DNA from: Pseudomonas sp. KNUC1026
Lineage (GTDB): Bacteria > Pseudomonadota > Gammaproteobacteria > Pseudomonadales > Pseudomonadaceae
Length of the DNA stretch: 64,000 nt
Reading direction: 5' to 3'
Assembly (NCBI RefSeq): GCF_021650705.1
Contig: NZ_CP087138.1
Coordinates: 3,682,001-3,746,000 of the forward strand
Under the pieces are notes generated by a model that did no database searches, was not told the origin of the DNA, and was given only the letters and a program-made list of their open reading frames with translations. Position numbers and translations under genes: made by a program. Shown here one piece after another: positions 23,138 through 33,894 of the stretch; position 1 is the stretch's first letter, and each line of letters opens with the position of its first letter.

Positions 23138-23416
23138 CTAACCTCGGTAGGCCGCTACCAGCGCTTCCTTGGCAGGTTTGCGCAACGCCTTGATCAGCCG
23201 CTCGTGGCGCAAAGCCTCGCCCTTGCTGCCCCACGCCTCGACGTACACCAGCGCCAGCGCACGGCTGGAGGCAAAGAAACGTGCGCCCTGCCCGCGCTGA
23301 TGGGCAATGAAACGCCGCGCCGGGTTATCACTGATCCCGCAGTACAGCGCGCCGTTCTCGGCGCGGACCAGGTAGACGAACCACGGCTTGGGCGGCCCGT
23401 ACGGCGGCTCAGCCAT
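23138..23416 (-). CDS. GIY-YIG nuclease-superfamily protein (YhbQ type)
   Basis: A 92-residue single GIY-YIG domain. The two tyrosine motifs are read as [17 protein letters not shown], followed by the conserved arginine in NPARRF and the metal-binding glutamate in [11 protein letters not shown]. This matches the UPF0213/YhbQ family, for which nuclease activity is reported in some members. Start at 23416 ([12 protein letters not shown]). It overlaps the 3' end of the upstream MFS gene by 8 bp, so the two are probably translated from one mRNA. Confidence 0.85.
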   Translation of the reverse strand: MAEPPYGPPKPWFVYLVRAENGALYCGISDNPARRFIAHQRGQGARFFASSRALALVYVEAWGSKGEALRHERLIKALRKPAKEALVAAYRG

Positions 23417-24637
23417 CGACGGCCTCACTGCGCACTTGCACATGCAGCGCCCGGCCTGCACCAAGGCCAAAGCTGATCGCCAGCACACCGATCGCGGCAA
23501 ACAACCAGCCGATCGCGCTCCAGCCACCGGTCCAGTCGTGGATCACCCCCACCAACAGCGGGCCGAGCGAGGCCAGTGTGTAGCCCACGCCTTGGGCCAT
23601 GCCCGATAGCGCCGACGCCACATGCGCATCGCTCGCCCGCAGCACGATGAGGCTCAAAGCGACGGCGAACATCGCCCCCTGCCCCAACCCCAACAGCACC
23701 GCCCAGCCCCACAGCCCACCCAGCGGGGCATAGAGGCAGCCGAACAGGCCAGCCAGGGTCAGGGACATCACAATCACCACGGCCGCGCGCTGGTCCCGCC
23801 CGCGAGTGGCCAGCCAGGGCGCGGTGAGCGAGCTGAGCATCTGCACCAGGATCGACACCGACGTCACCAGGCCTGCCTGCTCGGGCGACAGCCCGCGCCC
23901 CACCAGGATCGAAGGCAGCCAGCCGAACACGATATAAGCCAACGAAGACTGCGAGCCCATGTACAGCGTCACCTGCCAGGCCAGCGGGTCACGCAGCAGG
24001 CCGCGGACCTGGAAGCGCCCACGGTGTGCATGCCCGTGATGGCGGGTGTGCGGCCACCAGGCAAGTGCCGCCACCACCACCGGCACCACCCAGAAGCCCA
24101 GCCCGAAGCGCCAGCTTTCGCCACTGGCGTGGGCCAGCGGCACACTGGCGCCGGCGGCCAGGGCCGCGCCCATGCACAGCGCCATGGTGTACACCCCGGT
24201 CAGCGTGCCGGCGTGGCGCGGGAAGTCGCGCTTGACGATGCCCGGCAGCAGCACACCGATCACACCGATGCTGGCGCCGCTGACCAGGCTGCCTGCGAAC
24301 AGCCCCAGTGGCCCGGCCACCGTGCGCAGCAAGATGCCCAGCCCAAGGGTGGCCAATACCATCAGCACTACCCGCTCGGCGCCAAAGCGCCGCGCCAGCC
24401 CGGGCGCCAAGGGCGCGAACAGCCCCAGGCAAAGCACCGGTAAGGTCGTCAGCAGGCCGGCACTTGCCCCGGACAGCCCCAGCTCAACGCTCACCTGCCC
24501 CAACAGCGGCGCCAGGCTCGACAGCGCCGGGCGCAGGTTCAACGCCACCAGGACCAGCCCAACCAACAGCCAGGCGGGCTTGATCCTCGGCGCTGAAGGA
24601 ATGTCGGCCGGTGGGGTTTCACGCAGGGGGCAGTCAT
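23409..24637 (-). CDS. CynX/NimT-family MFS transporter (frame break near the start)
   Basis: A 12-helix major facilitator. The main open frame begins at [20 protein letters not shown], the CynX/NimT signature, and runs to [19 protein letters not shown]. The natural start appears to be ATG at 24637 giving [15 protein letters not shown], but this requires one more base in the run of five G at 24626-24630. With the sequence as given the first usable start is an internal GTG at 24566. Family members carry cyanate or nitroimidazole-like compounds; the substrate here is unknown. A FadR-type regulator gene lies 25 bp upstream. Confidence 0.85.
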
Positions 24638-24662
24638 GGGCAGGGTCTCGTTGTCAGGAGTT

Positions 24663-25325
24663 TCAGTGGTCTGCGCCACTGTCGATCAGTTCGCGGCAAA
24701 GGCGTGCCGCTGCTGCGCTGTCACGGGCCTCAACGGCATCGACCATGTCGATGTGCAGGTCGAAAGTCGCCTGCTCACGCTGTTGCGGGTGCAGTGTCAG
24801 GCGTAGCGAATCAGCGACCACTTGCGAAAAGTACCGGTAGAGCTGGCTCAGCATGGGGTTGCGCGCAGCATCCACCAGGCGCTGGTGAAAGACCATGTCG
24901 CAGGCGATGTAACTGTCCAGGTCGCTATGGTAATGCTTGCCACTGCGGGCAAGCGCTGCACGCAATGCGGCGAGGTCTTCAGGGGTGCGCCGGGCACAGG
25001 CCAGCATGATCGCCTCGACCTCGATGATGCGCCGGGTTTCACGGGCCTGGTCGAGCGTGCAGCCCGACATCGCCTTGAGCGCATCGGAAGGGTCGGCTCG
25101 CCCACGCAGGTAGCTACCGTCGCCCTGGCGCACCTCGATCAGCCCGGTGAAGGCCAGCACCCGCACGGCCTCGCGCACGGTATTGCGGCTGATGCCCAGT
25201 TCCAGTGCCAGTTCAGGCTCGGTGGGCAAGCGCTCGCCGACGGCCCACTGCCCTCGCGCAATGCGCTCGCGCAATTGTTCCAGAGCCTGGTCGACCAGCG
25301 AACGTTTGAGAAGAGGTGATGGCAT
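24663..25325 (-). CDS. GntR/FadR-subfamily (FCD) transcriptional regulator
   Basis: An N-terminal winged helix (LPTEPELALELGISRNTVREAVRVL, about residues 33-60 in two parts) with the GLIEVRQGDGSYL wing, then an FCD ligand domain with the metal-type histidines in DMVFHQRLVDAARN and DLHIDMVDAV. It is 220 residues from the ATG at 25325; an alternative ATG at 25334 adds MDE. It is encoded directly upstream of the MFS gene and is its likely local regulator. The ligand is unknown. Confidence 0.88.
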   Translation of the reverse strand: MPSPLLKRSLVDQALEQLRERIARGQWAVGERLPTEPELALELGISRNTVREAVRVLAFTGLIEVRQGDGSYLRGRADPSDALKAMSGCTLDQARETRRIIEVEAIMLACARRTPEDLAALRAALARSGKHYHSDLDSYIACDMVFHQRLVDAARNPMLSQLYRYFSQVVADSLRLTLHPQQREQATFDLHIDMVDAVEARDSAAAARLCRELIDSGADH

Positions 25326-25409
25326 TTCGTCCAATCATCGGATGAATAGGCCGAAAAGGATAAGCGAGCCATTCCCGGGCCGCAACCCGGGAATGGCGCG
25401 CGGTGCGCC

Positions 25410-26168
25410 TCAGTGCAGGATCTGGCCGAGGAACAGCCGAGTGCGCTCGTTCTGTGGGCGGTCGAAGAAGTCGTCAGGCTTGGCCTGCTCGACGATCTCG
25501 CCCTTGTCCATGAAGATCACACGGTCGGCCACGGTACGAGCAAAGCCCATTTCGTGGGTCACGCAGAGCATGGTCATGCCGTCTTTGGCCAGGCCCACCA
25601 TGGTATCGAGCACTTCCTTGACCATTTCAGGGTCGAGCGCCGAAGTGGGCTCGTCGAACAGCATGATCTTGGGCTTCATGCACAGCGCGCGAGCGATGGC
25701 CACGCGCTGCTGCTGGCCGCCAGAGAGCTGGCCGGGGTACTTGTTGGCCTGCTCCGGGATGCGCACGCGCTGCAGGTAGTGCATGGCGATCTCTTCGGCT
25801 TCCTTCTTGGGCATCTTGCGCACCCACATCGGGGCCAGGGTGCAGTTCTGCAGAATGGTCAGGTGCGGGAACAGGTTGAAGTGCTGGAACACCATGCCCA
25901 CTTCGCGGCGCACGTTCTCGATCTGCTTGAGGTCATCGGTCAGCTCGATGCCGTCGACCACGATGCTGCCACGCTGGTGTTCTTCCAGGCGGTTGATGCA
26001 GCGGATGGTGGTGGACTTGCCCGAACCGGACGGCCCGCACAGCACGATGCGCTCGCCCTGGCGCACATTCAGGTTGATGTCCTTGAGCACGTGGAACTGG
26101 CCGTACCACTTGTTCACACCGTCCATGCGGATGATGCCTTCGGCGCCAGGCTGTTTGTTATCGTTCAT
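25410..26168 (-). CDS. aapP: general L-amino acid ABC transporter, ATP-binding protein
   Basis: The ATPase of the AapJQMP importer. It is 252 residues with Walker [11 protein letters not shown]-loop [12 protein letters not shown], signature LSGGQQQR, Walker [15 protein letters not shown] and switch histidine in CVTHEMGFA. These are typical of the polar amino acid (PAAT) family. It is the last gene of the operon aapJ-aapQ-aapM-aapP, 12 bp after aapM. Confidence 0.94.
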   Translation of the reverse strand: MNDNKQPGAEGIIRMDGVNKWYGQFHVLKDINLNVRQGERIVLCGPSGSGKSTTIRCINRLEEHQRGSIVVDGIELTDDLKQIENVRREVGMVFQHFNLFPHLTILQNCTLAPMWVRKMPKKEAEEIAMHYLQRVRIPEQANKYPGQLSGGQQQRVAIARALCMKPKIMLFDEPTSALDPEMVKEVLDTMVGLAKDGMTMLCVTHEMGFARTVADRVIFMDKGEIVEQAKPDDFFDRPQNERTRLFLGQILH

Positions 26169-26180
26169 CTCAATTCACTC

Positions 26181-27278
26181 CTAACGCTTGTGGCCAGTGT
26201 CCAGCTTGCGCTCCAGGTACTGGGAGTAGCGGGACATGCCGAAACAGAAGATCCAGAACACCAGGGCGGCGAACACGTAGCCCTCGGTGGCCATGCCGAG
26301 CCATTTGGGGTCGGCGGAAGCTTGCTTGACGCTGTTGAGCAACTCGAACAGGCCTACGATGTAGACCAGCGAGGTGTCCTTGAACAGCGCGATGAAGGTG
26401 TTCACCAGGCCTGGGATGGTCATCTTCAGGGCCTGTGGCAGGATCACCAGGCACATGCTGCGCCAGTAACCCAGGGCCATAGCGGAAGCGGCTTCATACT
26501 GGCCCTTGGGAATGGCCTGCATGCCGCCACGTACCACCTCGGCCACGTAGGCCGACTCGAACAGGATGATGCCGATCAGCGCACGCAGCAGCTTGTCGAA
26601 GCTCATGCCCTCGGGCAGGAACAGCGGCAGCATCACCGAGGCCATGAACAGCACGGTAATCAACGGCACGCCGCGCCAGAACTCGATGAAGGTCACGCAG
26701 ACCACCTTCACCGCTGGCATCTTCGAGCGCCGCCCCAACGCCAGCACGATACCCAGAGGCAAGGCGCCGGCAATGCCGACCACGGCCAGGATCAGGTTCA
26801 GCGTCAGGCCGCCCCAGGCCGAAGTAGGCACATGCTCCAGCCCCAGTACACCGCCGGAGAGCAGGAAGAAGGCGATGATCGGGTAGAGAACGATGAATGC
26901 GATGCCGTACTTGGCCTTGGGTGCGAACTGCCGAACGAACAGCGGTGCAGCGCCGACGATGGCCAGCAGCACGGTCAGATCGACACGCCAGCGCTGCTCA
27001 TTTGGGTAATAGCCGTAGATGAACTGGCTGAAGCGCTGCTCAATGAACAGCCAGCAGGCGCCGCCGCTGGAGCACTGCTCGCGGGTGTCGCCCAGCCAGG
27101 TAGCATCGAAGATCGCCCAGCTCAGCGAAGGCGGGACCACCAGCCAGATCAGGTACAACGCCAGCAGCGACAGCAGGGTGTTGAACCAGTTGGAAAACAG
27201 GTTGTTGCGCAGCCAGGCCACAGCGCCGACGGTTTTCACCGGTGGCGGTAGGTCGGGCTTGAATTGATGGGTGCTCAT
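26181..27278 (-). CDS. aapM: general L-amino acid ABC transporter permease AapM
   Basis: A 365-residue inner-membrane permease, longer than ordinary PAAT permeases, as AapM/AapQ are. N-terminal helices (WFNTLLSLLALYLIWLVV) and a periplasmic insert with a cysteine pair region (REQCSSGGACW) precede the conserved C-terminal half with the EAA loop EAASAMALGYWRSM. It pairs with AapQ to form the channel. It is 10 bp after aapQ. Confidence 0.93.
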   Translation of the reverse strand: MSTHQFKPDLPPPVKTVGAVAWLRNNLFSNWFNTLLSLLALYLIWLVVPPSLSWAIFDATWLGDTREQCSSGGACWLFIEQRFSQFIYGYYPNEQRWRVDLTVLLAIVGAAPLFVRQFAPKAKYGIAFIVLYPIIAFFLLSGGVLGLEHVPTSAWGGLTLNLILAVVGIAGALPLGIVLALGRRSKMPAVKVVCVTFIEFWRGVPLITVLFMASVMLPLFLPEGMSFDKLLRALIGIILFESAYVAEVVRGGMQAIPKGQYEAASAMALGYWRSMCLVILPQALKMTIPGLVNTFIALFKDTSLVYIVGLFELLNSVKQASADPKWLGMATEGYVFAALVFWIFCFGMSRYSQYLERKLDTGHKR

Positions 27279-27288
27279 GCGCGTGTCC

Positions 27289-28467
27289 TCACCGCTCGAT
27301 CAGCGCAATGCGCTTGTTGTACCAGTTCATCAGCAGGGAAATGCTGATACTGATCGCCAGGTACACCGTCATGGTGATGCCCATCACCTCCGGCGCCTGG
27401 CCGGTCTGGTTGAGCACGGTGCCGGAGAACAGCGAAACCATTTCCGGGTAGCCCACCGCAGCGGCCAGCGACGAGTTCTTCATCAGGTTCAGGTACTGGC
27501 TGGTCAAAGGCGGCACGATCACCCGCAGGGCTTGCGGAATGATCACCTTGCGCAGGGTCGGCCCATTGCGCAGGCCCAGCGAGTGAGCCGCCTCGCTCTG
27601 GCCATGGCTGACCGAACGGATACCGGAGCGCACGATTTCGGCGATGAACGCGGCGGTATAGACCGACAAGGAGATCACCACGGCGAGCAGCTCAGGGATC
27701 AGTACCCAGCCGCCGGCAAAGTTGAAGCCCTTGAGCGCGGGCACTTCCCAATGCACCGGTGAGCCGAAGGCCAGGATCGACAGGCCCGGCAGCCCGATCA
27801 GCATCGCCAGCCCCACCCAGAACTTGTGAAAGGGCTGGCCGGTTTCATCGAAGCGCTTGTTGGCCCATTTGGCCATCAGCACCACACCCACCACCGCCAG
27901 CACCAGCGCCACGAGGAACGCTCGCATGCCTTCGGCAGGGATGGCGCTCGGCATGTTCAGGCCACGGGCGCTGACGAAGAACAGGTCCATGAAGCTGTGC
28001 GCCTGGCGCGGGCCGGGCAGGCTGAGGAAAATCGCGAAGTACCAGAAGAGAATCTGCAGCAACGGGGGAATGTTGCGGAAGGTCTCGATGTACACCGTAG
28101 CCAGTTTGTTGATCAGCCAGTTCTTCGACAGCCTCGCCACACCGAGCGAAAAACCCAGCAGGGTTGCCAGCACGATGCCGATGACGCTCACCAGCAAGGT
28201 GTTGAGGATGCCGATCACCAGCACGCGGGAATAGGTGTCTGCTTCGGTGTAGTCGATCAGGTGCTGAGCGATACCGAAGCCGGCAGAGTTCTGGAAAAAG
28301 CCAAAGCCCGAGGTAATGCCCCGGTGCTGCTGGTTGACCTGCATGTTGTGAAACAGGTACCAGCCGATGCCGATCACCAGAACGACAGTCAAAATCTGGA
28401 ATATCCAGGCTCGCGCACGCGGGTCGGTCAGTAATGAACCTTTGGGTGCGCCAGATGTGTTATGCAT
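27289..28467 (-). CDS. aapQ: general L-amino acid ABC transporter permease AapQ
   Basis: A 392-residue permease that forms the channel with AapM. The first helix is WIFQILTVVLVIGIGWYLF. The C-terminal half carries the EAA loop SEAAHSLGLRNGPTLRKVI and PEMVSLFSGTVLNQTGQA. I start it at MHNTSGAPKG (28467); the open frame continues upstream into the hairpin region without domain sequence. It is preceded by a strong stem-loop after aapJ. Confidence 0.92.
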   Translation of the reverse strand: MHNTSGAPKGSLLTDPRARAWIFQILTVVLVIGIGWYLFHNMQVNQQHRGITSGFGFFQNSAGFGIAQHLIDYTEADTYSRVLVIGILNTLLVSVIGIVLATLLGFSLGVARLSKNWLINKLATVYIETFRNIPPLLQILFWYFAIFLSLPGPRQAHSFMDLFFVSARGLNMPSAIPAEGMRAFLVALVLAVVGVVLMAKWANKRFDETGQPFHKFWVGLAMLIGLPGLSILAFGSPVHWEVPALKGFNFAGGWVLIPELLAVVISLSVYTAAFIAEIVRSGIRSVSHGQSEAAHSLGLRNGPTLRKVIIPQALRVIVPPLTSQYLNLMKNSSLAAAVGYPEMVSLFSGTVLNQTGQAPEVMGITMTVYLAISISISLLMNWYNKRIALIER

Positions 28468-28581
28468 GGGATGCCCCGACGAATGTAGACAAAGCTTGAG
28501 CAAACGAAAACGGCAAGGCAGGGGCACAACCCATCGGGCCGCGTCCCTGCGCCTGCTTTCAGATGATTTCGGTTACCCGTA

Positions 28582-28608
28582 CCGGTGCGCGAGGAACCCG
28601 CGCACCGG
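28582..28608 (-). terminator. stem-loop between aapJ and aapQ
   Basis: CCGGTGCGCG and CGCGCACCGG form a perfect 10-bp stem with a 7-nt loop. No T run follows. Such hairpins after binding-protein genes commonly protect the upstream message or partly stop transcription so that the binding protein is made in excess. Confidence 0.7.
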
Positions 28609-28616
28609 CGGTGGCA

Positions 28617-29645
28617 TCAGCGCACGGGCGGTGCGTACTGGATACCGCCGTTCTTCCACAGGGCGTTCAAGCCGCGGTCGATCTGCAGCGGAGTGCCTTT
28701 ACCGAGGTTGCGTTCGAACACCTCACCGTAGTTACCCACCTGTTTGACGATCTGCACCATCCAGTCCTTCGCCACGCCAAGGTCTTTGCCGAACTCGCCA
28801 TCGGCGCCCAGCATGCGGCGCACGTCAGGGTTGGTGCTGCTCTTGGCCATTTCTTCGACATTCTTCGAAGTGATGCCGGCTTCTTCGGCATCGACCATGG
28901 CGAACAGCGACCACTTGACCACGTTCAGCCACTCGTCGTCGCCCTTGCGTACCAATGGGCCCAGAGGCTCCTTCGAGATGGTTTCAGGCATCACGACGTA
29001 GTCGGCAGGGCTCGCCAGCTTGGAGCGTTGTGCATAGAGCTGCGACTTGTCGGAGGTCAGCACGTCGCAACGGCCGCTTTCCAGCGATTTGGCGCTTTCG
29101 TCGGAGGTTTCGAAGGTGATGGGGGTGTACTTGAGGTTGTTGGCGCGGAAGTAGTCCGAGACGTTCAGCTCGGTGGTAGTGCCAGCCTGGATGCAGATGG
29201 TGGCGCCATCGAGTTCCTTGGCGCTACTAACGCCCAGCTTCTTGTTCACCAGAAAGCCCTGGCCGTCATAGTAGGTGACGCCGGCGAAAATCAGGCCCAT
29301 GCCTGCGTCGCGGGAGCTGGTCCAGGTGGTGTTGCGCGACAGCACGTCGATTTCACCCGATTGCAGCGCGGTGAAGCGCTCCTTGGCGTTCAGCTGGCTG
29401 AACTTGACCTTGGAAGCATCGCCAAACACTGCAGCGGCGACTGCACGGCACACGTCGGCATCGATACCGACGATCTTGCCCGAAGCGTCTGGAACGGAGA
29501 AGCCTGGAAGGCCGTCGCTGACGCCGCACTGGACGAAGCCCTTTTTCTTCACGCCATCCAGAGTGGCCCCTGCCTGAGCCAGGCCGCTGGCGCCGAAGGC
29601 AACAGCGACGGCCAGTACTGCCAGGGTGGATTTCAACATCTTCAT
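28617..29645 (-). CDS. aapJ: general L-amino acid ABC transporter, periplasmic binding protein
   Basis: The 342-residue binding protein of AapJQMP. A Sec signal peptide (MLKSTLAVLAVAVAFGASGLAQA, shown here as its features: positive start, hydrophobic core, AQA cleavage site near residue 26) leads into the family 3 binding-protein fold. KGFVQCGVSDGLPGFS, NTTWTSSRDAGMG and QAGTTTELNVSDYF are typical of AapJ. It is the first gene of the operon, with a GGAGG site before the ATG. Expected substrates are a broad range of L-amino acids. Confidence 0.94.
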   Translation of the reverse strand: MKMLKSTLAVLAVAVAFGASGLAQAGATLDGVKKKGFVQCGVSDGLPGFSVPDASGKIVGIDADVCRAVAAAVFGDASKVKFSQLNAKERFTALQSGEIDVLSRNTTWTSSRDAGMGLIFAGVTYYDGQGFLVNKKLGVSSAKELDGATICIQAGTTTELNVSDYFRANNLKYTPITFETSDESAKSLESGRCDVLTSDKSQLYAQRSKLASPADYVVMPETISKEPLGPLVRKGDDEWLNVVKWSLFAMVDAEEAGITSKNVEEMAKSSTNPDVRRMLGADGEFGKDLGVAKDWMVQIVKQVGNYGEVFERNLGKGTPLQIDRGLNALWKNGGIQYAPPVR

Positions 29646-30774
<1,129 letters not shown>

Positions 30775-30860
30775 ACAGCCACCGGCGCGGCACTACGCTG
30801 CGCCCGGTTCTTGCATTACACTGCCCGGCGTACATTCCTTAACCAATCGATGAGAAGACC

Positions 30861-32296
30861 GTGCTCAAGGCACTCAAAAAATATTTGCAAAACCTGAGGC
30901 CGAGCCGTTGCCGGCCGCCCCGGCGCCGACCGTAGCGCCCGCTCGTGAAGCGCCTGTTGCGCCCGCCGCTCCCCAAGCCATCGCCAAGGCCCCCGAGCCT
31001 CGAAATGAACAACCGCGCCGCGAACGCGCAGCCGAGCGCCCACGCAAGCCGCGCCCTGCCAAGCCTGCCGCCCCCGCCTGGCGCCCCGAGGATTTCACAG
31101 TAGAGCCGCAGGAAGGCAAAACCCGCTTCCACGACTTCCCGCTTGGCGATGAGCTGATGCACGCCATCCACGACCTTGGCTTTCCCTACTGCACGCCGAT
31201 CCAGGCCCAGGTGCTGGGGCATACGCTCAAAGGCAAGGATGCCATCGGCCGCGCCCAGACCGGCACCGGCAAGACCGCCGCGTTCCTGATTTCCACCATC
31301 AAGCAGTTGCTGCAGACTCCGCCGCCGAAAGAGCGCTTCATGGGCGAGCCGCGCGCGCTGATCATCGCCCCGACCCGCGAGCTGGTGGTGCAGATTGCCA
31401 AGGATGCCGAAGCGCTGACCCGACACGCACCGTTGAACGTCATGACTTTCGTCGGCGGCATGGACTTCGACAAGCAGCTCAAGCAGCTGGAAAGCCGTTA
31501 CTGCGACATCCTGGTGGCCACTCCCGGTCGCCTGCTGGACTTCCAGCAGCGCGGCGAGGTGTACCTGGACATGGTCGAAGTGATGGTGCTCGATGAAGCC
31601 GACCGCATGCTCGACATGGGCTTCATCCCGCAGGTCCGCTCGATCATTCGCCAGACTCCGCCCAAAAGCGAACGTCAGACCCTGCTCTTCTCGGCCACCT
31701 TCACCGACGACGTAATGAATTTGGCCCGGCAATGGACGGTGAACCCGGCCATCGTCGAGATCGAGCCCGAGAATGTCGCCAGCGAAACGGTAGAGCAGCA
31801 CGTTTACGCGGTGGCTGCGGCCGACAAGTACAAGCTGTTGTACAACCTGGTCAGCGACAACGGCTGGGAACGGGTGATGGTATTCGCCAACCGCAAGGAT
31901 GAAGTGCGCCGCGTCGAAGAGCGCCTCGTGCGTGATGGCGTGAGCGCCGCGCAGCTGTCTGGCGACGTGCCGCAACACAAGCGCATCAAGACGCTCGAAG
32001 CCTTCCGTTCAGGGCAGGTGCGCGTGCTGGTGGCCACTGACGTCGCTGGCCGCGGCATCCATATCGACGGCATCAGCCACGTGATCAACTTTACCCTGCC
32101 CGAAGACCCGGACGACTACGTGCACCGCATTGGCCGCACTGGCCGTGCCGGTACCTCCGGGGTTTCGATCAGCTTCGCCGGCGAAGACGACGCTTACCAG
32201 TTGCCCGCCATCGAGGCCCTGCTGGGGCGCAAGATCAGCTGCGAAATGCCTGCCGACGAGCTGCTGCGGCCCGTGGCGCGCAAGGCACAGGCCTGA
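30861..32296 (+). CDS. rhlB: DEAD-box RNA helicase, RhlB-like (frame break near the start)
   Basis: An ATP-dependent RNA helicase likely to act in ribosome assembly or RNA decay. After a Pro/Ala-rich N-terminal extension (about residues 15-70), the core has AQTGTGKT (motif I), PTREL (Ia), DEAD (II), SATF (III) and [10 protein letters not shown] (VI). The natural start seems to be GTG at 30861 giving [16 protein letters not shown]. This needs seven A where six are read (30876-30881), so the frame breaks after eight codons. Rejoined length is about 478 residues. The RhlB assignment rests on the extension and overall pattern; other DEAD paralogues remain possible. Confidence 0.85.
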
Positions 32297-32320
32297 TCGC
32301 GCTTTCAAGCCAATGGCCCC

Positions 32321-32397
32321 GTCGCGCGGCGAGCCGCCCTCCCACCAAAACTTCAGCAGTGCAGATCACTTGGTGGGAGGGCGGCTCGCCGCGCGAC
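32321..32397. repeat. REP inverted pair, perfect 27-bp arms
   Basis: GTCGCGCGGCGAGCCGCCCT... at 32321-32347 is repeated exactly in inverse orientation at 32371-32397 with a 23-nt loop. It belongs to the same GTCGCsCGGC family as the other blocks. It lies between the convergent rhlB and ampE genes and may serve as a transcription barrier. Confidence 0.9.
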
Positions 32398-32431
32398 AAC
32401 CCACCACCACAGTTGCTCAGCCTGTCCTCGC

Positions 32432-33256
32432 CTAGTTGAGCAATGTGGCCACCGCCAGCACCACGTACCAGAGCACTGCCGCGCGCTGCAGCAACGACCA
32501 CAGTGCGTCCAGGCCTTCGACGGGCTGTTCGGGCGAAGCGCCGGTTGCCAACTGGCCGGCTTGGCCAACCAGTTCACGCGCACCGATGTACCAATGCAGC
32601 AGCTCTTGCAGCATCAAGCGCATCACCGCGATGAAGTTACCCACCAAGGCAAAACTGGCACCCAGCAAACGCGCCGGCAGCCAGTCCAGCGCATGGCGCA
32701 ACTGCGCGGCGCGCTCGACCAGCGGCGCATGCCGGCTGTGCTCGGCCACCAGTGCCACCAGGCGATACCCCAGCACCATGACCGGCCCCAGCAAGGCATA
32801 CCAGAACACCACACTGAAAAAACTCTCCAGCGCACGCCACAGCAACCAACCCTGCACCTCGCCGACCAATTGCGCAGGCGTTTCGGCGCCCACGCCGATA
32901 TCACGCTCAGCAACGTGCAAGGCGGCGGTGTCGTCACCCCGGCGCCAGGCATCGCGCAGCGGGCCCAGCGCAGCCTTGGGGTCTCCTCGCCCCAGGCTGT
33001 AACCGAGCACCAGCAGGTGCACCGGCAGCGCCAGCAGGCCGTAGCCGACCGGCTTGATCACCACCAGCAGCAAGCCCAGCACCGCCATCGGTACACCGGC
33101 CAGGATCAGCAGGATCAACCAAGGATCGCGGGCCAGCGCGGGCACACGCTCAAGGCGTGCCAATTCACCCAACAGGAAACCATCACGTTGCAGGCGCTGG
33201 CGCAGCGCCGAGAACTTCTCGACCCACACGATCACCAGCAGCACCAGAAAAGTCAT
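32432..33256 (-). CDS. ampE: beta-lactamase regulatory membrane protein AmpE
   Basis: A 274-residue inner-membrane protein encoded with ampD; AmpE is a proposed membrane component linked to cell-wall recycling and ampC induction. MTFLVLLVIVWVEKF opens the protein. Further helices include WLILLILAGVPMAVLGLLLVV and GYGLLALPVHLLVLGYSLGRGDP, the latter carrying the family-typical GRGDP-like turn. The C-terminal helix is VLWYVVLAVATLL. The ATG overlaps the likely ampD stop (ATGA), consistent with an ampDE operon. Confidence 0.9.
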   Translation of the reverse strand: MTFLVLLVIVWVEKFSALRQRLQRDGFLLGELARLERVPALARDPWLILLILAGVPMAVLGLLLVVIKPVGYGLLALPVHLLVLGYSLGRGDPKAALGPLRDAWRRGDDTAALHVAERDIGVGAETPAQLVGEVQGWLLWRALESFFSVVFWYALLGPVMVLGYRLVALVAEHSRHAPLVERAAQLRHALDWLPARLLGASFALVGNFIAVMRLMLQELLHWYIGARELVGQAGQLATGASPEQPVEGLDALWSLLQRAAVLWYVVLAVATLLN

Positions 33257-33826
33257 TTCCCCTCCTCCCGAACAACTCGGCACGATAACGCGCCCAATCG
33301 AAACATGGCCCCGGGTCGGTCTTGCGCCCCGGCGCGATGTCGCTGTGGCCGGTGATGCGTGCTGCACCGATGGCCGGAAAGCACTGCAACAGCTCGGCCG
33401 TCAGCTGTTGCAGGCAAGCATATTGAGCCTCTGTGAACGGCAACTCATCGGTGCCCTCCAGCTCTATCCCCACGGAAAAGTCGTTGCACCCTTCCCGCCC
33501 CTCGAAGCTGGACACACCCGCATGCCAGGCACGCTGGTGGCAACCGACGAACTGAGTCAGCACCCCGTCGCGCTCGATCAGAAAATGCGCCGAAACGCGC
33601 AGGTGCGCGATGCCTTCGAAATAGGGATGCTCGGCCGGGTCCAGCCGGTTCTGGAACAGCGCCGCTGGCCGGCCGGTGCCGAACTGCCCAGGGGGAGGCT
33701 GATGTTGTGAATCACCAGCAGCGAGACCTCGCCACCAGGGCGTTCATTGAAATTGGGAGAGGGACAGTGCTGTGCGCCATGGCACCAGCCTGTCTGGGGA
33801 TCCAGATGGATCGCCTCGGGGAGCAT
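33183..33826 (-). CDS. ampD: 1,6-anhydro-N-acetylmuramyl-L-alanine amidase AmpD (one clear and one probable frame break)
   Basis: A cytosolic zinc amidase of peptidoglycan recycling; it removes the peptide from anhydro-muropeptides and so keeps ampC silent. The zinc and active-site motifs are LLVIHNISLP (first His), GIELEGTD (Glu) and ITGHSDIAPGRKTDPGPCFDW (His and Asp, in two parts). The N-terminal 55 residues are in one frame and the rest in another. The break is at 33691-33695, where five G should be six to give SLPPGQFGTG. A second missing G near 33262 would place the stop at 33253, overlapping the ampE ATG and giving 191 residues, the normal length. As read the frame runs on to 33183. 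Confidence 0.85.
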
Positions 33827-33894
33827 AAACCGTCCTTGCCGTCGTAAACCGCTGGCCTGCGAGTATGCCGCGCAAAGGCGGCATCAGGAAGGGT

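Noticed and set aside
25413..27251. 612-codon plus-strand frame over aapP/aapM
   Set aside because: Histidine/glutamine-rich antisense shadow; the minus strand encodes complete transporter subunits with all motifs.
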